Origin: Catenibacterium mitsuokai
GTDB lineage: Bacteria; Bacillota_I; Bacilli_A; Erysipelotrichales; Coprobacillaceae
Direction: 5' to 3'
Length of the DNA stretch: 64,000 nucleotides
NCBI RefSeq assembly: GCF_025148785.1
Contig: NZ_CP102271.1
Span: 2,349,972 to 2,413,971 of the forward strand
Shown in pieces: positions 34,257 through 43,359 of this stretch. The notes under the pieces are model-generated. The model was not told the origin of the DNA. It saw nothing but the letters and a program-made list of their open reading frames with translations, and made no database searches. The number at the start of each line of letters is the position of its first letter. Positions within the stretch are counted from its first letter, which is position 1. The translations under genes were made by a program, and so were the position numbers.

Positions 34257-35441
34257 CTTGCAGAATTGATATGTTAGTTCTCCTAAAATCTGAATACCTT
34301 TTTCGATATTCCCCATAGAAGCCGCTGAGAAGTTCATACGAATAGATTGACATGGCTTAGTACTATCTACCATGAATTCATTACCTGGTACGATGGCTAC
34401 ATGCTTCTTAATAGAAGCATGAACGAATTCTGGCATACTGACTCCATCAGGTAAATCAAACCATATAAACATACCACCTTCTGGTTCAATGACATGAATA
34501 GAAGGATGGAAATACTTCTTGATCATCTCTAACATGAAATTACATTTCTTTGCATAAAGAGACTGCAAATGTTTAATATGTACATCCATATCTGTTTCTC
34601 TCAAGAATGCATCCATCATATATTGTGAAAGATTGTTTGTATGATTATCTCCTGATTGTTTAGCCATAAATAGCTTAGAGATAATATCTTTACTTGCACA
34701 GATGATTCCTGTACGCATACCAGGTGAGATAATCTTAGAAAGACTGGCTGCATAAACAACACGATGGTCTTGATCTAAAGATTTAATAGAAGGGACTTCT
34801 TCGCCTGTAATACGTAAATAACCATAAGGGTTATCTTCTAGAATAACTACATCATACTTTACTGCAAGGTTATAGATTTCTTTTCTTTTTTCTAGAGATG
34901 TTGTGACTCCGGTAGGATTCTGGAAGTTAGGAATTGTATAGAATACCTTTGGTCCTTTCTTAAAGGCTTCTTCTAGTTCTTTTAGATTTACACCATCTTC
35001 TTCTAAAGAAACACCAAGCAGCTTTGCCCCATTACATTTAAATGAGTTTAAAGCACCTAAATAGCTTGGGTTCTCTACTACAACATAATCTCCTTCATCG
35101 CAGAATATCTTAGACACAAGATCTAATCCCTGCTGTGATCCTGTTGTAATAATAATATCATCATCACTTGTACATATACATTCATGCTTATTAATGAATG
35201 ATTTAGAAGATTCTATTAAACCTGTATAACCCTGCGCAGAGCCATACTGCAAAACTTCATAAGTCTTTTCTTGAAGAATCTTATGTCCTACTTCTTCTAG
35301 TTTCTCCTGTGGAATAGCTTCTGGATCAGGGAATCCACTCGCAAAACTAATATAGTCAACAGTACCATTCTCACTTGCATCAGCCATGACACTTCTAATG
35401 GCGGATTTTTTTACGTTTTTCATCTTATCTGCGTATCTCAT
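34254..35441 (-). CDS. PLP-dependent aminotransferase, class I (2-aminoadipate/aromatic type)
   Basis: 395 residues from the ATG at 35441 (GGAGTGA ahead). Fold type I with ISFASGFPDPEAIP at the N-terminus, ITTGSQQGLDLV, the PLP-contact YTIPNFQNPTG, ILEDNPYG, and the Schiff-base lysine in AASLSKIISPGMRTG. It resembles LysN/2-aminoadipate transaminase and the aminotransferase half of MocR regulators, but lacks the wHTH. The amino donor and substrate are not evident. Single gene, convergent with groESL. Confidence 0.9.
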   Translation of the reverse strand: MRYADKMKNVKKSAIRSVMADASENGTVDYISFASGFPDPEAIPQEKLEEVGHKILQEKTYEVLQYGSAQGYTGLIESSKSFINKHECICTSDDDIIITTGSQQGLDLVSKIFCDEGDYVVVENPSYLGALNSFKCNGAKLLGVSLEEDGVNLKELEEAFKKGPKVFYTIPNFQNPTGVTTSLEKRKEIYNLAVKYDVVILEDNPYGYLRITGEEVPSIKSLDQDHRVVYAASLSKIISPGMRTGIICASKDIISKLFMAKQSGDNHTNNLSQYMMDAFLRETDMDVHIKHLQSLYAKKCNFMLEMIKKYFHPSIHVIEPEGGMFIWFDLPDGVSMPEFVHASIKKHVAIVPGNEFMVDSTKPCQSIRMNFSAASMGNIEKGIQILGELTYQFCK

Positions 35442-35494
35442 ATATGTCACTCCATTCACTTTTTTCTCATTCTACTACTATTATTTAAAAATAC

Positions 35495-36232
35495 CTAATT
35501 ATTTTTTATGTCTGCGTAAGTTATAATCTGAATATCGTGATCCTTGATGAACTGTTTGAATGCATCACTCTTAAGTAATTCTAATTCCTTGATACGATTC
35601 ATATTGTAACTAGATACGTTCATGAGTCTTTCATCAACTAAAGCAGGATGACAAACAAGTTCTACTGTATCATAGCCCTCTGTTGAACAGATTTCTTTGA
35701 ATGTTTCAAAGCTTACACCATCTTTATAAAATTCACAACGTGCTGGGAAGTAGTTTCCATCCACATATCTTGTTTGTCTGATAGGAAGGTTATATTCCTT
35801 GGCAAGACGCTTGATGACTTCCAATTGTCTATGTTCCATATGGACATAGTGATGAGAATCTAGATGTGTAGGAAGATGTCCTGTGTGTGCGATAAAAGCT
35901 TCAATCTGTGCTTTCCATTCTTCATAAACTTCCTCTGGTTCTCCATCTGGGAATTCATCTTCATAAGCACTTGGTCTTAGGAAGTTTCCCTCTTCATCTG
36001 TATAGCTTTTCTTGCCAGGTAATAATGGTTTACCTGCAGTGAGTGTTAAATGAACACCTATTCCTAAATTTGGATATGCCTTCGCCTTCTCGAGGGCCCA
36101 TAAAGCATATGGCATATTCATCATCACTGTAGTGGAACTTACAAGTCCCTGCTCGTGTGCAAGAAGGATACCTAGGGAGTTTCCTTCACACATACCGAAA
36201 TCATCAGCATTAATAATTAATTTCTTAATCAT
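35495..36232 (-). CDS. YdjC/ChbG-type carbohydrate deacetylase
   Basis: 245 residues from the ATG at 36232 (AGAGGTG ahead). The YdjC signature: INADDFG (metal Asp pair) at the N-terminus, GVHLTLTAGKP, and LDSHHYVH with metal-binding His residues. ChbG removes an N-acetyl group from chitobiose and related sugars; substrates of Firmicute members are less certain. Alone on the minus strand, divergent from the shikimate-dehydrogenase-like gene. Confidence 0.9.
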   Translation of the reverse strand: MIKKLIINADDFGMCEGNSLGILLAHEQGLVSSTTVMMNMPYALWALEKAKAYPNLGIGVHLTLTAGKPLLPGKKSYTDEEGNFLRPSAYEDEFPDGEPEEVYEEWKAQIEAFIAHTGHLPTHLDSHHYVHMEHRQLEVIKRLAKEYNLPIRQTRYVDGNYFPARCEFYKDGVSFETFKEICSTEGYDTVELVCHPALVDERLMNVSSYNMNRIKELELLKSDAFKQFIKDHDIQIITYADIKNN

Positions 36233-36327
36233 ACTTTTCACCTCTTGAATCCATTGTACTAAATATTATAAGAACAGTCACACATATCGAGAAAATGATG
36301 TATAATACAAGACAAAAGGAGACCGTT

Positions 36328-37185
36328 ATGAAAAATACAATTACTGGATATACAGGTTTATATGGGGTTGTCGCAAATCCTATTAAACATTCTTTTTCAC
36401 CAATGATGCATAATACTGCATTTCAAACATTAGGTATTAATGATGTTTATCTTGCATTTGAAGTGACTAAAGATCAGTTAGATGATTATATTACGTCTGT
36501 TAAGACATTACCTATTAAAGGATACAATATTTCTATGCCTTATAAACAGGATATGATGAAATATATGGATGAACTCACAACACAGGCAAGACTTGCGAAG
36601 AGTATCAATACGGTAAAGAATGAGAATGGTAAACTCATTGGTCATATTACTGATGGAGAAGGTTTTGTGATGGCCTGCCGAAATAAAGGATGGGGTATTG
36701 CGAAACATAAGATTGTAGTGCTTGGTGCTGGTGGTGCAGCAAGTGCAATTATTATTTCTCTTGCATTAGCAGGTGCTAAGGAAATTGTGGTTTATAATCG
36801 TTCTGATAAACCATTTATTAAAGAACTTAATGAGAAATTAGATTGCCCTATTACTTTAAAGAAAATTGATCAGGAAAGTATTAAGGAAGACTTAAAGGAT
36901 ACTTATCTATTAGTCAATACAACAAGTGTTGGTATGGCACCTCATCCTGAAGGATGTATTATTGAGAGTGCTGATATGTTACCTGATGGTTTAAAAGTAG
37001 CTGATATTATTTATAACCCTAAGGAAACAAAGCTATTAAGTTATGCAAGACAAAGAGGTCTTGATTATATGAACGGAGAACGTATGATTGTCTATCAGGG
37101 TGCATGTTCTTTTAAGTTCTGGACTGGAAAGGATATGCCTATCCATGAAGTCAAAGTAGCGTTAGGAATGGAGGAAAGTGAATGA
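36328..37185 (+). CDS. aroE: Shikimate/quinate dehydrogenase family enzyme
   Basis: 285 residues from the ATG at 36328 (AAAGGAG ahead). Substrate-binding SFSP (22-25), catalytic Lys73 in SMPYKQ and Asp109 in ITDGEG. The cofactor loop is VLGAGGAASA (about 131-140), the closing NGERMIVYQGACSF. NISMPYK and FWTGKDMP look more like the YdiB (quinate/shikimate) branch than classical AroE. It sits in an operon with RdgB and TrmL rather than other aro genes, so assignment to aromatic synthesis is by family only. Overlaps rdgB by 4 bp. Confidence 0.85.
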   Translation: MKNTITGYTGLYGVVANPIKHSFSPMMHNTAFQTLGINDVYLAFEVTKDQLDDYITSVKTLPIKGYNISMPYKQDMMKYMDELTTQARLAKSINTVKNENGKLIGHITDGEGFVMACRNKGWGIAKHKIVVLGAGGAASAIIISLALAGAKEIVVYNRSDKPFIKELNEKLDCPITLKKIDQESIKEDLKDTYLLVNTTSVGMAPHPEGCIIESADMLPDGLKVADIIYNPKETKLLSYARQRGLDYMNGERMIVYQGACSFKFWTGKDMPIHEVKVALGMEESE

Positions 37186-37775
37186 AAGAAATCGTAGTTG
37201 CAACAACAAACAAAGGGAAACTTAAAGAGATTTCCGCAATGTTGGAAAAGTTAGGGATTGAAGTAAAGTCTATTAAAGATGTATTAGGTTATAATCCTGA
37301 TATTGAAGAAACAGGGACTACTTTTACTGAAAACGCAGTGATTAAAGCTGAAACAGTGATGAATATGATTCATATGCCTACTCTTGCAGATGATTCTGGT
37401 TTAGAAGTAGATGCATTAGATAAACAGCCTGGTATTTATTCTTCTCGTTTTATGGGTGAAGATACAAGTTATGATATTAAGAATCAGTGGATTATTGATG
37501 CTGTAAAGGATAAAGAAGATAAGACAGCACGTTTCGTATGTGCGATGGCTTTGGCTATTCCTGATGAAGAAACAAAGACTTTCTTAGGTACTTTTGAAGG
37601 AAAAATCAATGATTGTATTGATGGTGAAAATGGCTTTGGTTATGATCCTATTTTCTATTATCCACCATTAAAGAAGACTTCTGCAGTGATGACTATGGAA
37701 GAAAAGAATAAAGTCTCTCATCGTGCAAAGGCATTAAAGGCTTTATATGATTATTTAGAGGAGGAACATAAATAA
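37182..37775 (+). CDS. rdgB: XTP/dITP diphosphatase (Ham1/RdgB)
   Basis: 197 residues. ATTNKGKLKE (7-16), ETGTTFTENA, LADDSGLEVDAL, GFGYDPIFYYP and VSHRAKAL are the family motifs. Hydrolyses non-canonical purine nucleoside triphosphates to monophosphates, keeping them out of DNA and RNA. Translationally coupled on both sides (ATGA with aroE, TAATG with trmL). Confidence 0.95.
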   Translation: MKEIVVATTNKGKLKEISAMLEKLGIEVKSIKDVLGYNPDIEETGTTFTENAVIKAETVMNMIHMPTLADDSGLEVDALDKQPGIYSSRFMGEDTSYDIKNQWIIDAVKDKEDKTARFVCAMALAIPDEETKTFLGTFEGKINDCIDGENGFGYDPIFYYPPLKKTSAVMTMEEKNKVSHRAKALKALYDYLEEEHK

Positions 37776-38287
37776 TGAATCATGTTGTATTAGTACATCC
37801 TGCGATTCCACAAAATACAGGTAATATTATGAGAACATGTGCAGCGACACATACACCTTTACATATTATTAAACCTACAGGGTTTAAGTTAAATGATCCA
37901 AGAATGAAAAGAGCGGTTATGGATTATTTTGATCACCTCACTTTTAAGGTTTATGAAAACTTTGAAGAGTTTGAAAAAGAGAATCCTGGTATTTATCATT
38001 TCTTTACACGTTATTCTAAAAAAGTATATAGTGAAGATGATTTTAAACAGGAAGGTGAACATTATCTTTTCTTTGGTCATGAGCATGATGGTATTCCTCA
38101 TGATATCTTAAAGAAGTATATCGATGATTGTGTACGTATTCCTATGTATGGAGATTCACGTAGTTTGAACTTATCTAATACTGTAGCCATTGGTGTTTAT
38201 GAAGCATTAAGACAGCAGGGTTATCCTGATTTATCTACAGTAGAGGTTCAAAAGGGAGAAGACTTCTTATACAATGAAGAAATTTAA
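37775..38287 (+). CDS. trmL: tRNA (cytidine(34)-2'-O)-methyltransferase
   Basis: 170 residues, SPOUT superfamily TrmL. HPAIPQNTGNIMRTC at the N-terminus, LFFGHEHDGIP (motif with the AdoMet knot), and SRSLNLSNTVAIGVYEALRQ at the C-terminus. Methylates the wobble base of leucine tRNAs. Overlaps the next gene by 14 bp. Confidence 0.95.
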   Translation: MNHVVLVHPAIPQNTGNIMRTCAATHTPLHIIKPTGFKLNDPRMKRAVMDYFDHLTFKVYENFEEFEKENPGIYHFFTRYSKKVYSEDDFKQEGEHYLFFGHEHDGIPHDILKKYIDDCVRIPMYGDSRSLNLSNTVAIGVYEALRQQGYPDLSTVEVQKGEDFLYNEEI

Positions 38288-38903
38288 AGGTATTCTTTTA
38301 ACTGTATGTTTGACTTTTTTGATTATTGATTGTGCTATTCTCTTAGTCACATTTGTGCCTGTACTCTATCCTTCTTCATTAATAGCCTCTAATATTGGGG
38401 TAAGTGAAAAGATAGTAAGAGAAAGCTATATGACGATTATCCACTATTTAAGTCTATTCTCACATAAAGCACTTTCTACTCCTGCATTTCCTATGACTAA
38501 AAATACAGCTTTTCATTTTTATGAAGTGAAGGTATTAATGAATCGTTTAGAAGTGATTGGGTTAGTGGTACTGATTGGAACTATTTATCTCATCTATTCT
38601 ACAGTCAAGGAGAATGATTATAGACCTTTTAAATGGGCAGGATTCACTACTTTAGGACTCGTATTTATTGTAGGTGGAACAGCCTATGTTGATTTTGACG
38701 GGGCATTTACTATGATGCATCATATCCTTTTCAACAATAACTACTGGCTGATCAATCCTGATATTGATCCTATTATCAATATCTTTCCAGAAAGTTATTT
38801 TGTGACATTAGGAATTGCGCTATTTAGTTTAATTGGAATAGGTGTTCTTATTAATTTAGGTATATATTTCAAACATATTAATTGCATTAATACAAATAAA
38901 TGA
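38274..38903 (+). CDS. TIGR01906/DUF1461 family integral membrane protein
   Basis: 209 residues, about five hydrophobic segments: helices at about 7-30, 95-112, 124-142 and 178-200, plus a shorter one. The extracytoplasmic loop with FHFYEVKVLM and the FDGAFTMMHHILFNNNYWLINP motif are diagnostic for TIGR01906. Function unknown; in Firmicutes it commonly lies beside nucleotide- or RNA-modification genes. Last gene of the aroE-rdgB-trmL unit. Confidence 0.85.
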   Translation: MKKFKGILLTVCLTFLIIDCAILLVTFVPVLYPSSLIASNIGVSEKIVRESYMTIIHYLSLFSHKALSTPAFPMTKNTAFHFYEVKVLMNRLEVIGLVVLIGTIYLIYSTVKENDYRPFKWAGFTTLGLVFIVGGTAYVDFDGAFTMMHHILFNNNYWLINPDIDPIINIFPESYFVTLGIALFSLIGIGVLINLGIYFKHINCINTNK

Positions 38904-38921
38904 GTATAATTTATGAAAAAT

Positions 38922-38946
38922 AGACACGAGATTCTCGTGTCTTTTC
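38922..38946 (+). terminator. Terminator after the DUF1461 gene
   Basis: AGACACGAG...CTCGTGTCT with a short loop, then TTTTC. Ends the aroE-to-DUF1461 transcript. Confidence 0.8.
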
Positions 38947-38964
38947 ATATGAGGGAGTTAAAAA

Positions 38965-39597
38965 ATGAAAGAAATGATTAAAGACTTCTTAGATGAGTTA
39001 TCTTCATCTTCACCGACTCCTGGTGGTGGAGGTGCTTCAGGACTAGTGGGCGCTATTGGATGTGCTTTAGGACTCATGGTAGGTAACTTAACTGTAGGTA
39101 AGAAGAAATATAAAGATGTAGAAGATGAAATAAGAGAAATCATAGAGAAGTTAGAAGACTTAAAGAAGAAGCTTGTAACTTCTGTAGATGATGATGCAGA
39201 AAACTTCAAGCCTCTTGCAGAGGCTTATAGACTTCCTAAGAATACTGAGGAAGAAAAGAAACATAAAGAGTTTGTGATGGAGTCATGTTTATTGGATGCA
39301 TCTCTTGTACCATTACAGGTCATGGATTTAAGTTATCAGTCTTTAAAGTTATTTTCTACTTTAAATGAGAAAGGTTCAGTGATGGCAATCAGTGATGTAG
39401 GTGTTGGTGTACAATGTCTACGTAGTGCATTGACTGGTTCTATTATGAATGTCTATATTAATACGAAGTCTATGAAGAATAGAGAAATGGCTGAGAAGAT
39501 GAATAAACGTGCTGAGAAGCTATTAGTTGAAGGGCAACTGCTTGCAGATGGAATAACTAATAGTGTTATTAAAAAGTTAGGAGGAACATCATGTTAG
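38965..39597 (+). CDS. fchA: Methenyltetrahydrofolate cyclohydrolase (FTCD cyclodeaminase-like)
   Basis: 210 residues, all-helical cyclodeaminase fold. SPTPGGGGASGLVGAIGCALG (folate-binding glycine loop) and the DDDAENFKPLAEAYRLPK segment are characteristic. Converts 5,10-methenyl-THF to 10-formyl-THF (FchA) or removes ammonia from formimino-THF. The adjacent folD favours a C1-folate role. GAGGGAG ribosome site; overlaps folD by 7 bp. Confidence 0.88.
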   Translation: MKEMIKDFLDELSSSSPTPGGGGASGLVGAIGCALGLMVGNLTVGKKKYKDVEDEIREIIEKLEDLKKKLVTSVDDDAENFKPLAEAYRLPKNTEEEKKHKEFVMESCLLDASLVPLQVMDLSYQSLKLFSTLNEKGSVMAISDVGVGVQCLRSALTGSIMNVYINTKSMKNREMAEKMNKRAEKLLVEGQLLADGITNSVIKKLGGTSC

Positions 39598-40424
39598 AGT
39601 TAAGAGGAAAAAAGGTTTCTGATGGGATTAAAGAATATGTATCAAAAGAGTTAGAAACATTATCTTTTGTACCTAAGCTTGCGATTGTGAGAGTGGGTGA
39701 AAACCCTGATGATATGAGTTATGAGCGTGGTGCAACTAAGAAATTAAAATCGTTTGGTTTAGATGTGGCTTCTTATGTTTTCCCACAAGATATCAGTGAT
39801 GAAGCGTTCAAGAAAGCTTTTAAAGATATTAATGAAGATGATGAAGTGACAGGAATCTTATTATTAAGACCACTTCCTCGTACTATTAATGAAAAAGATA
39901 TTGAAAATATGATTGATCCTAAAAAGGATTTAGATGGTATTTCTCCTATTAATATTGCAAAGGTATTTGCGGGAGATACAACTGGATTTTCTCCATGTAC
40001 TGCAGAAGCAGTTATTGAAGTATTAAAGGCATATGATATTGAGTTAACCGGTAAAAGAGTGACTGTCGTAGGAAGAAGTATGGTTGTAGGTAAACCAATG
40101 TCTATGCTGCTTCTTAAAGAGAATGCAACAGTAACTATGACTCATACAAGAACTGTCGATTTAAAGAAGACATGTTCTGATGCAGAAATTGTGGTTGCGG
40201 CTGCAGGACGTGCAAAGATGTTAAATAGTGATTATTGTGGACAGGATGCTGTGATGATTGATGTAGGAATCAATGTGGATGAGAATGGTAAGTTATGTGG
40301 TGATGTAGACTATGCGACTCTTGATGGCAAAGCCTCTGCCGCTACCCCTGTTCCTGGTGGTGTTGGTACTGTCACAACTGCAGTACTTGCAAAACATTTA
40401 ATCCAGGCAGCTAAAATGCGTTAA
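39591..40424 (+). CDS. folD: Methylenetetrahydrofolate dehydrogenase/cyclohydrolase
   Basis: 277 residues. The usual YxxxK motif region reads YERGATKKLKSFG, retaining the catalytic Lys. GILLLRPLPRTI replaces the commoner VQLPLP. DPKKDLDGISPIN, FSPCTAEAVIEVL, VVGRSMVVGKPMSMLLL and TPVPGGVGTVTTAVL are canonical. Interconverts methylene-, methenyl- and formyl-THF with NADP. The variant LRPLP loop is seen in other anaerobes. Paired with FchA, giving two possible cyclohydrolases. Confidence 0.93.
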   Translation: MLELRGKKVSDGIKEYVSKELETLSFVPKLAIVRVGENPDDMSYERGATKKLKSFGLDVASYVFPQDISDEAFKKAFKDINEDDEVTGILLLRPLPRTINEKDIENMIDPKKDLDGISPINIAKVFAGDTTGFSPCTAEAVIEVLKAYDIELTGKRVTVVGRSMVVGKPMSMLLLKENATVTMTHTRTVDLKKTCSDAEIVVAAAGRAKMLNSDYCGQDAVMIDVGINVDENGKLCGDVDYATLDGKASAATPVPGGVGTVTTAVLAKHLIQAAKMR

Positions 40425-40447
40425 AGACCTCTTTCGAGGTCTTTTTA
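40423..40447. terminator. folD terminator (bidirectional)
   Basis: AAAGACCTC, TTTC loop, GAGGTCTTT, then TT. It also sits at the 3' end of the small convergent membrane gene. Confidence 0.88.
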
Positions 40448-40636
40448 TTATGGTCTTCTCCATTTTCTATAAATCCAATACCCTTTCACAATTGAAAGCG
40501 CAAATAACACAGCCGCCACAATAATCAATATCTCTGATGCTTTTGTATGAATATAGATGATCATTGTGACTAGCAAAAAAACTGATAATACGATTGCATA
40601 GATGAAATCTAACAGATAGAGTATCTTTCCTTTCAT
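40448..40636 (-). CDS. Small two-helix membrane protein
   Basis: 62 residues from the ATG at 40636, supported by GGAGGGAA 6 bases ahead. Two hydrophobic helices (about 7-28 and 35-52), basic C-terminus (YWIYRKWRRP). No family recognised. It lies between folD and the rubrerythrin terminator and has its own start signals, so it is probably real. Confidence 0.65.
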   Translation of the reverse strand: MKGKILYLLDFIYAIVLSVFLLVTMIIYIHTKASEILIIVAAVLFALSIVKGYWIYRKWRRP

Positions 40637-40682
40637 ATCCTGTTCCCTCCTTGCTATTATCATAGCACTCTAAGCAAGAAAA

Positions 40683-40704
40683 AAAGACAGCTTTCGCTGT
40701 CTTT
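40683..40704 (-). terminator. Rubrerythrin terminator
   Basis: AAAGACAGC, TTTC loop, GCTGTCTTT; on the minus strand it is followed by a T-run. Confidence 0.88.
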
Positions 40705-40717
40705 GCACACAATTATA

Positions 40718-41302
40718 TTAATCAAAGAATTTGTATTCTTCAAAGTAAGCCTGTGGATGGTTACAAGCTGGACATACTGTAGGAGCTTCTAAAGATTCTA
40801 CGACAAATCCACAGTTGTTACATTTCCATAGTACTTTATGATCTTTCTTGAATACTGTGCCGTCTTCAATCTGTTTAGCAAGTTTTAAGTATCTTTCTTC
40901 ATGCATCTTTTCAGCCATAGCGATAGCTCTTAAGATAGCTGCAATTTCAGGTAATCCTTCTTCTTCAGCTTTCTTAGCAAATTCTGGATACATATGTGTC
41001 CATTCTTCGTTTTCACCAGCAGCTGCAGCTTTTAAGTTTTCTACAGTTGTACCCATTAATACTGGGAATTCACCAGCAACAGGTAATGTTTCGCCCTGAG
41101 CAGCAGTGTTCATAAGCTTCATTAAACGTTTCGCATGTTCCTTTTCCTGGTTTGCTGTTTCTTCAAAGATTTTAGACACTTCTACATAACCTTCTTTTTT
41201 CGCAATACTAGACCAGAAAGTATAACGATTTCTTGCCTGTGATTCACCTGCAAATGCAGCCATTAAATTCTTTAATGTTTCAGTACCTTTTAAATTAGAC
41301 AT
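40718..41302 (-). CDS. rbr: Rubrerythrin
   Basis: 194 residues. N-terminal ferritin-like four-helix di-iron domain with ESQARNRY and [13 protein letters not shown] ligands, mirrored later by AEKMHEERY. The C-terminal rubredoxin domain has CxxCG (about 160) and CPACN (about 178). Reduces hydrogen peroxide in anaerobes. Its start overlaps the perR-like gene, which reads first, and a per-box precedes both, so peroxide probably induces the pair. Confidence 0.95.
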   Translation of the reverse strand: MSNLKGTETLKNLMAAFAGESQARNRYTFWSSIAKKEGYVEVSKIFEETANQEKEHAKRLMKLMNTAAQGETLPVAGEFPVLMGTTVENLKAAAAGENEEWTHMYPEFAKKAEEEGLPEIAAILRAIAMAEKMHEERYLKLAKQIEDGTVFKKDHKVLWKCNNCGFVVESLEAPTVCPACNHPQAYFEEYKFFD

Positions 41303-41714
41303 CTTCTTTATCCTCCTTTATATTCTTACAATCATTACAGATTCCTTGAAATAACATATCAACATGTGTGAGGTGTACTTGATCTAGTTCTTCTATATCA
41401 TGAACAAGTCCATCAAATGCACCATGTGGAATATGTATATCCACAATCTTTCCACATTTTGAACATACCATATGATGATGTGGTGTCACATTACCATCGT
41501 AATGTACAGTCACACCATCTATATTTAATTTTCTGATATACCCATTTTCAACTAAAACATTCAGATTACGATAAACAGTACCTAGTGATATATCCGGAAT
41601 GATTCTTCTTACATGAGAATAAATAACTTCTGCTGTAGGATGCGTGTGATCATTCACGAGCATATCATATATCGTATCTCGCTGCTTAGATCTTCTAAGT
41701 CTTGTCTCCGCCAT
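41295..41714 (-). CDS. perR: Fur family regulator, PerR-like
   Basis: 139 residues. Winged helix with [17 protein letters not shown], metal-rich [10 protein letters not shown] (His79-81, Cys84, Cys87) and a second Cys pair CNDC (126, 129), as in the structural zinc site of PerR/Fur. Its operon partner rubrerythrin and the per-box-like palindrome upstream argue for PerR, which de-represses when His residues are oxidised by peroxide, rather than Fur or Zur. Confidence 0.88.
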   Translation of the reverse strand: MAETRLRRSKQRDTIYDMLVNDHTHPTAEVIYSHVRRIIPDISLGTVYRNLNVLVENGYIRKLNIDGVTVHYDGNVTPHHHMVCSKCGKIVDIHIPHGAFDGLVHDIEELDQVHLTHVDMLFQGICNDCKNIKEDKEDV

Positions 41715-41731
41715 ATGTTCCCTTCTCCTAA

Positions 41732-41748
41732 TCAGTAATGATTACTAC
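41732..41748. promoter_or_regulatory. Per/Fur-box-like palindrome upstream of perR-rbr
   Basis: AGTAATGATTACT (41734-41746) is a perfect 6-1-6 palindrome with the TAATNATTA core of PerR boxes, about 20 bp before the perR start. A TATACT that can serve as -10 is next to it at about 41754-41759 on the minus strand. Fits autoregulation. Confidence 0.65.
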
Positions 41749-41790
41749 TATTAGTATACTATTTACTAGTAAGAATGCAAGCCAGATGCA

Positions 41791-42396
41791 TTATTTTGAC
41801 AAAATTGTATGTATAAGTGTATAGAAATCATTGGTTGCATAAACAAGAGGATCAATTACATACACAGGAACAGAGACAATGGACTCTATATCCCCTTTTA
41901 AATGCATGACTGAAGGAGATAAATAAAGTGCATCATAGTCTCCTTCTACTTCTTCTAATGAAGAAAGACTCACTGATTCCACTTCTAGATTAGACTTTTC
42001 TATTATCAGACTTTCTTTCATTAAACTAATTAAATAACTAGAAGAAAAGCCATCCTGGTCTACAATCCCTACTTTCACACGTTTAGGATCTGCATCTCTT
42101 AAGAACACAACCATAAAATCTCTATAATAAGATAAAAACTGGGATAAGCTCTTTAAAGTATAATGGAGATAGAAATAGATTTCTTTCCCTTCTTCATCTG
42201 TAATCTGTTCTTCAATAATGCCATTATGCCAGACAGTTAAAAAAGCAACACGATTCTTTAAATAAAAACGTACAGTATGATAGTCTTTAGTATCTTCAAT
42301 AATGTCACATCTGACATTTTTCATATTCTTTCTTGTATAGTAGTAAGACCATTTAAAAACAATCATTAAATAGGTCTTTTGATAAAATTCATCCAT
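41791..42396 (-). CDS. Uncharacterised protein with degenerate PTS EIIB-like domain (paralogue A, Cys replaced by Asp)
   Basis: 201 residues from the ATG at 42396 (AGGTGAGGG ahead; an upstream GTG overlaps it). The first about 100 residues (DEFYQK start, then GIIEEQI and EIYFYLHY) align by eye with the protein at 53835-54434. The rest resembles a lactose/cellobiose-type EIIB: VKVGIVDQDGFSSSYL at the phosphorylation loop, ending VPVYVIDPLVYAT. The Cys of the loop is Asp (about 113) here, so it cannot be phosphorylated in the usual way. It is monocistronic between perR and a phosphoesterase. No EIIA or EIIC is near. Function unknown; a sensor or regulatory decoy is possible. Confidence 0.7.
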   Translation of the reverse strand: MDEFYQKTYLMIVFKWSYYYTRKNMKNVRCDIIEDTKDYHTVRFYLKNRVAFLTVWHNGIIEEQITDEEGKEIYFYLHYTLKSLSQFLSYYRDFMVVFLRDADPKRVKVGIVDQDGFSSSYLISLMKESLIIEKSNLEVESVSLSSLEEVEGDYDALYLSPSVMHLKGDIESIVSVPVYVIDPLVYATNDFYTLIHTILSK

Positions 42397-42511
42397 ATCC
42401 CTCACCTATAATAATCATATCATAATTCAACTATTTTTTTTGATGATTATGTTCTGTTTTGCATTCCTTTTTGGGTATGATAAAATGTATTTGAGAGGCA
42501 GGTGAGTATTA

Positions 42512-43303
42512 GTGAAGAGAATTTTTGTCATGTCTGATTTACATGGACAATTTGTGTTATTGCAGCTGATGCTCAATAAGATTCAATTCACTGATGAAGA
42601 TGAGTTATATATCCTAGGTGATATTATGGATCGTGGTCCTAATTCAATTGATATATATTACTTTGTGAAAGCAATGCCTAATGTTCATATGATCAAGGGT
42701 AATCATGAAATCATGATGAGACAATCTTTAGCAGCCAGCTTAAAATATAATGATTTAGATTCTGATTTGAATAATGCATATCGTTTATGGAAACAGAATG
42801 GTGCCACAGGTACTGTAAATAGTATAAGAGAGTTCTTACAGAAAGATTCTATTCCTTATGAGGAATATTTTGATATAAAGAAAGAGTTTGTACAGGAAAT
42901 TATTGATTTTATTGATAGTCTACCTAACTATATAGAACTTGATTATCAGGGCAAGCATTATGTGATGGTGCATGCAGGAGTGGATCCTGAGGTAACCAAT
43001 ATAGAAGATAGTGATCCTGAATTACTTGCCTGGATTAGAGAATATTTCTATATGAATCCATGTAATCCTGAATATACTTATATATTTGGTCATACGCCTT
43101 TATGTTATGTGAATGATGATCATTCTTTTAATATCTGGTACGATCCTGATTATCATAATAAGATTGGTATTGATGGTGGACTCGCTGTGGCAGATAGAGG
43201 ACAATTAAATTGTTTATGTTTAACAGATGGTTCTTCTTATAAAATACCTTATAAGGATGGTCAGCCTGGAGAATTACAACGCATTATAAAAGACTTAAAG
43301 TAA
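42512..43303 (+). CDS. PPP-type metallophosphoesterase (serine/threonine phosphatase or Ap4A hydrolase-like)
   Basis: 263 residues, GTG start with AGGTGA ahead. All PPP motifs are intact: MSDLHGQ, GDIMDRG, KGNHE, then the HAGVD and FGHTP histidines. Bacterial PPP enzymes of this size act on phosphoproteins or diadenosine polyphosphates; the sequence does not decide. Monocistronic with a strong terminator. Confidence 0.9.
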   Translation: MKRIFVMSDLHGQFVLLQLMLNKIQFTDEDELYILGDIMDRGPNSIDIYYFVKAMPNVHMIKGNHEIMMRQSLAASLKYNDLDSDLNNAYRLWKQNGATGTVNSIREFLQKDSIPYEEYFDIKKEFVQEIIDFIDSLPNYIELDYQGKHYVMVHAGVDPEVTNIEDSDPELLAWIREYFYMNPCNPEYTYIFGHTPLCYVNDDHSFNIWYDPDYHNKIGIDGGLAVADRGQLNCLCLTDGSSYKIPYKDGQPGELQRIIKDLK

Positions 43304-43337
43304 AACGGAAGGGAATGATGAATCCCTTCCGTTTATT
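43303..43337. terminator. Terminator of the PPP phosphatase gene
   Basis: AAACGGAAGGGA (43303-43314) and TCCCTTCCGTTT (43323-43334), a perfect 12-bp stem with an 8-base loop. The T-run is short. Confidence 0.85.
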
Positions 43338-43359
43338 CGTTTATCTAAATAAATACTAA

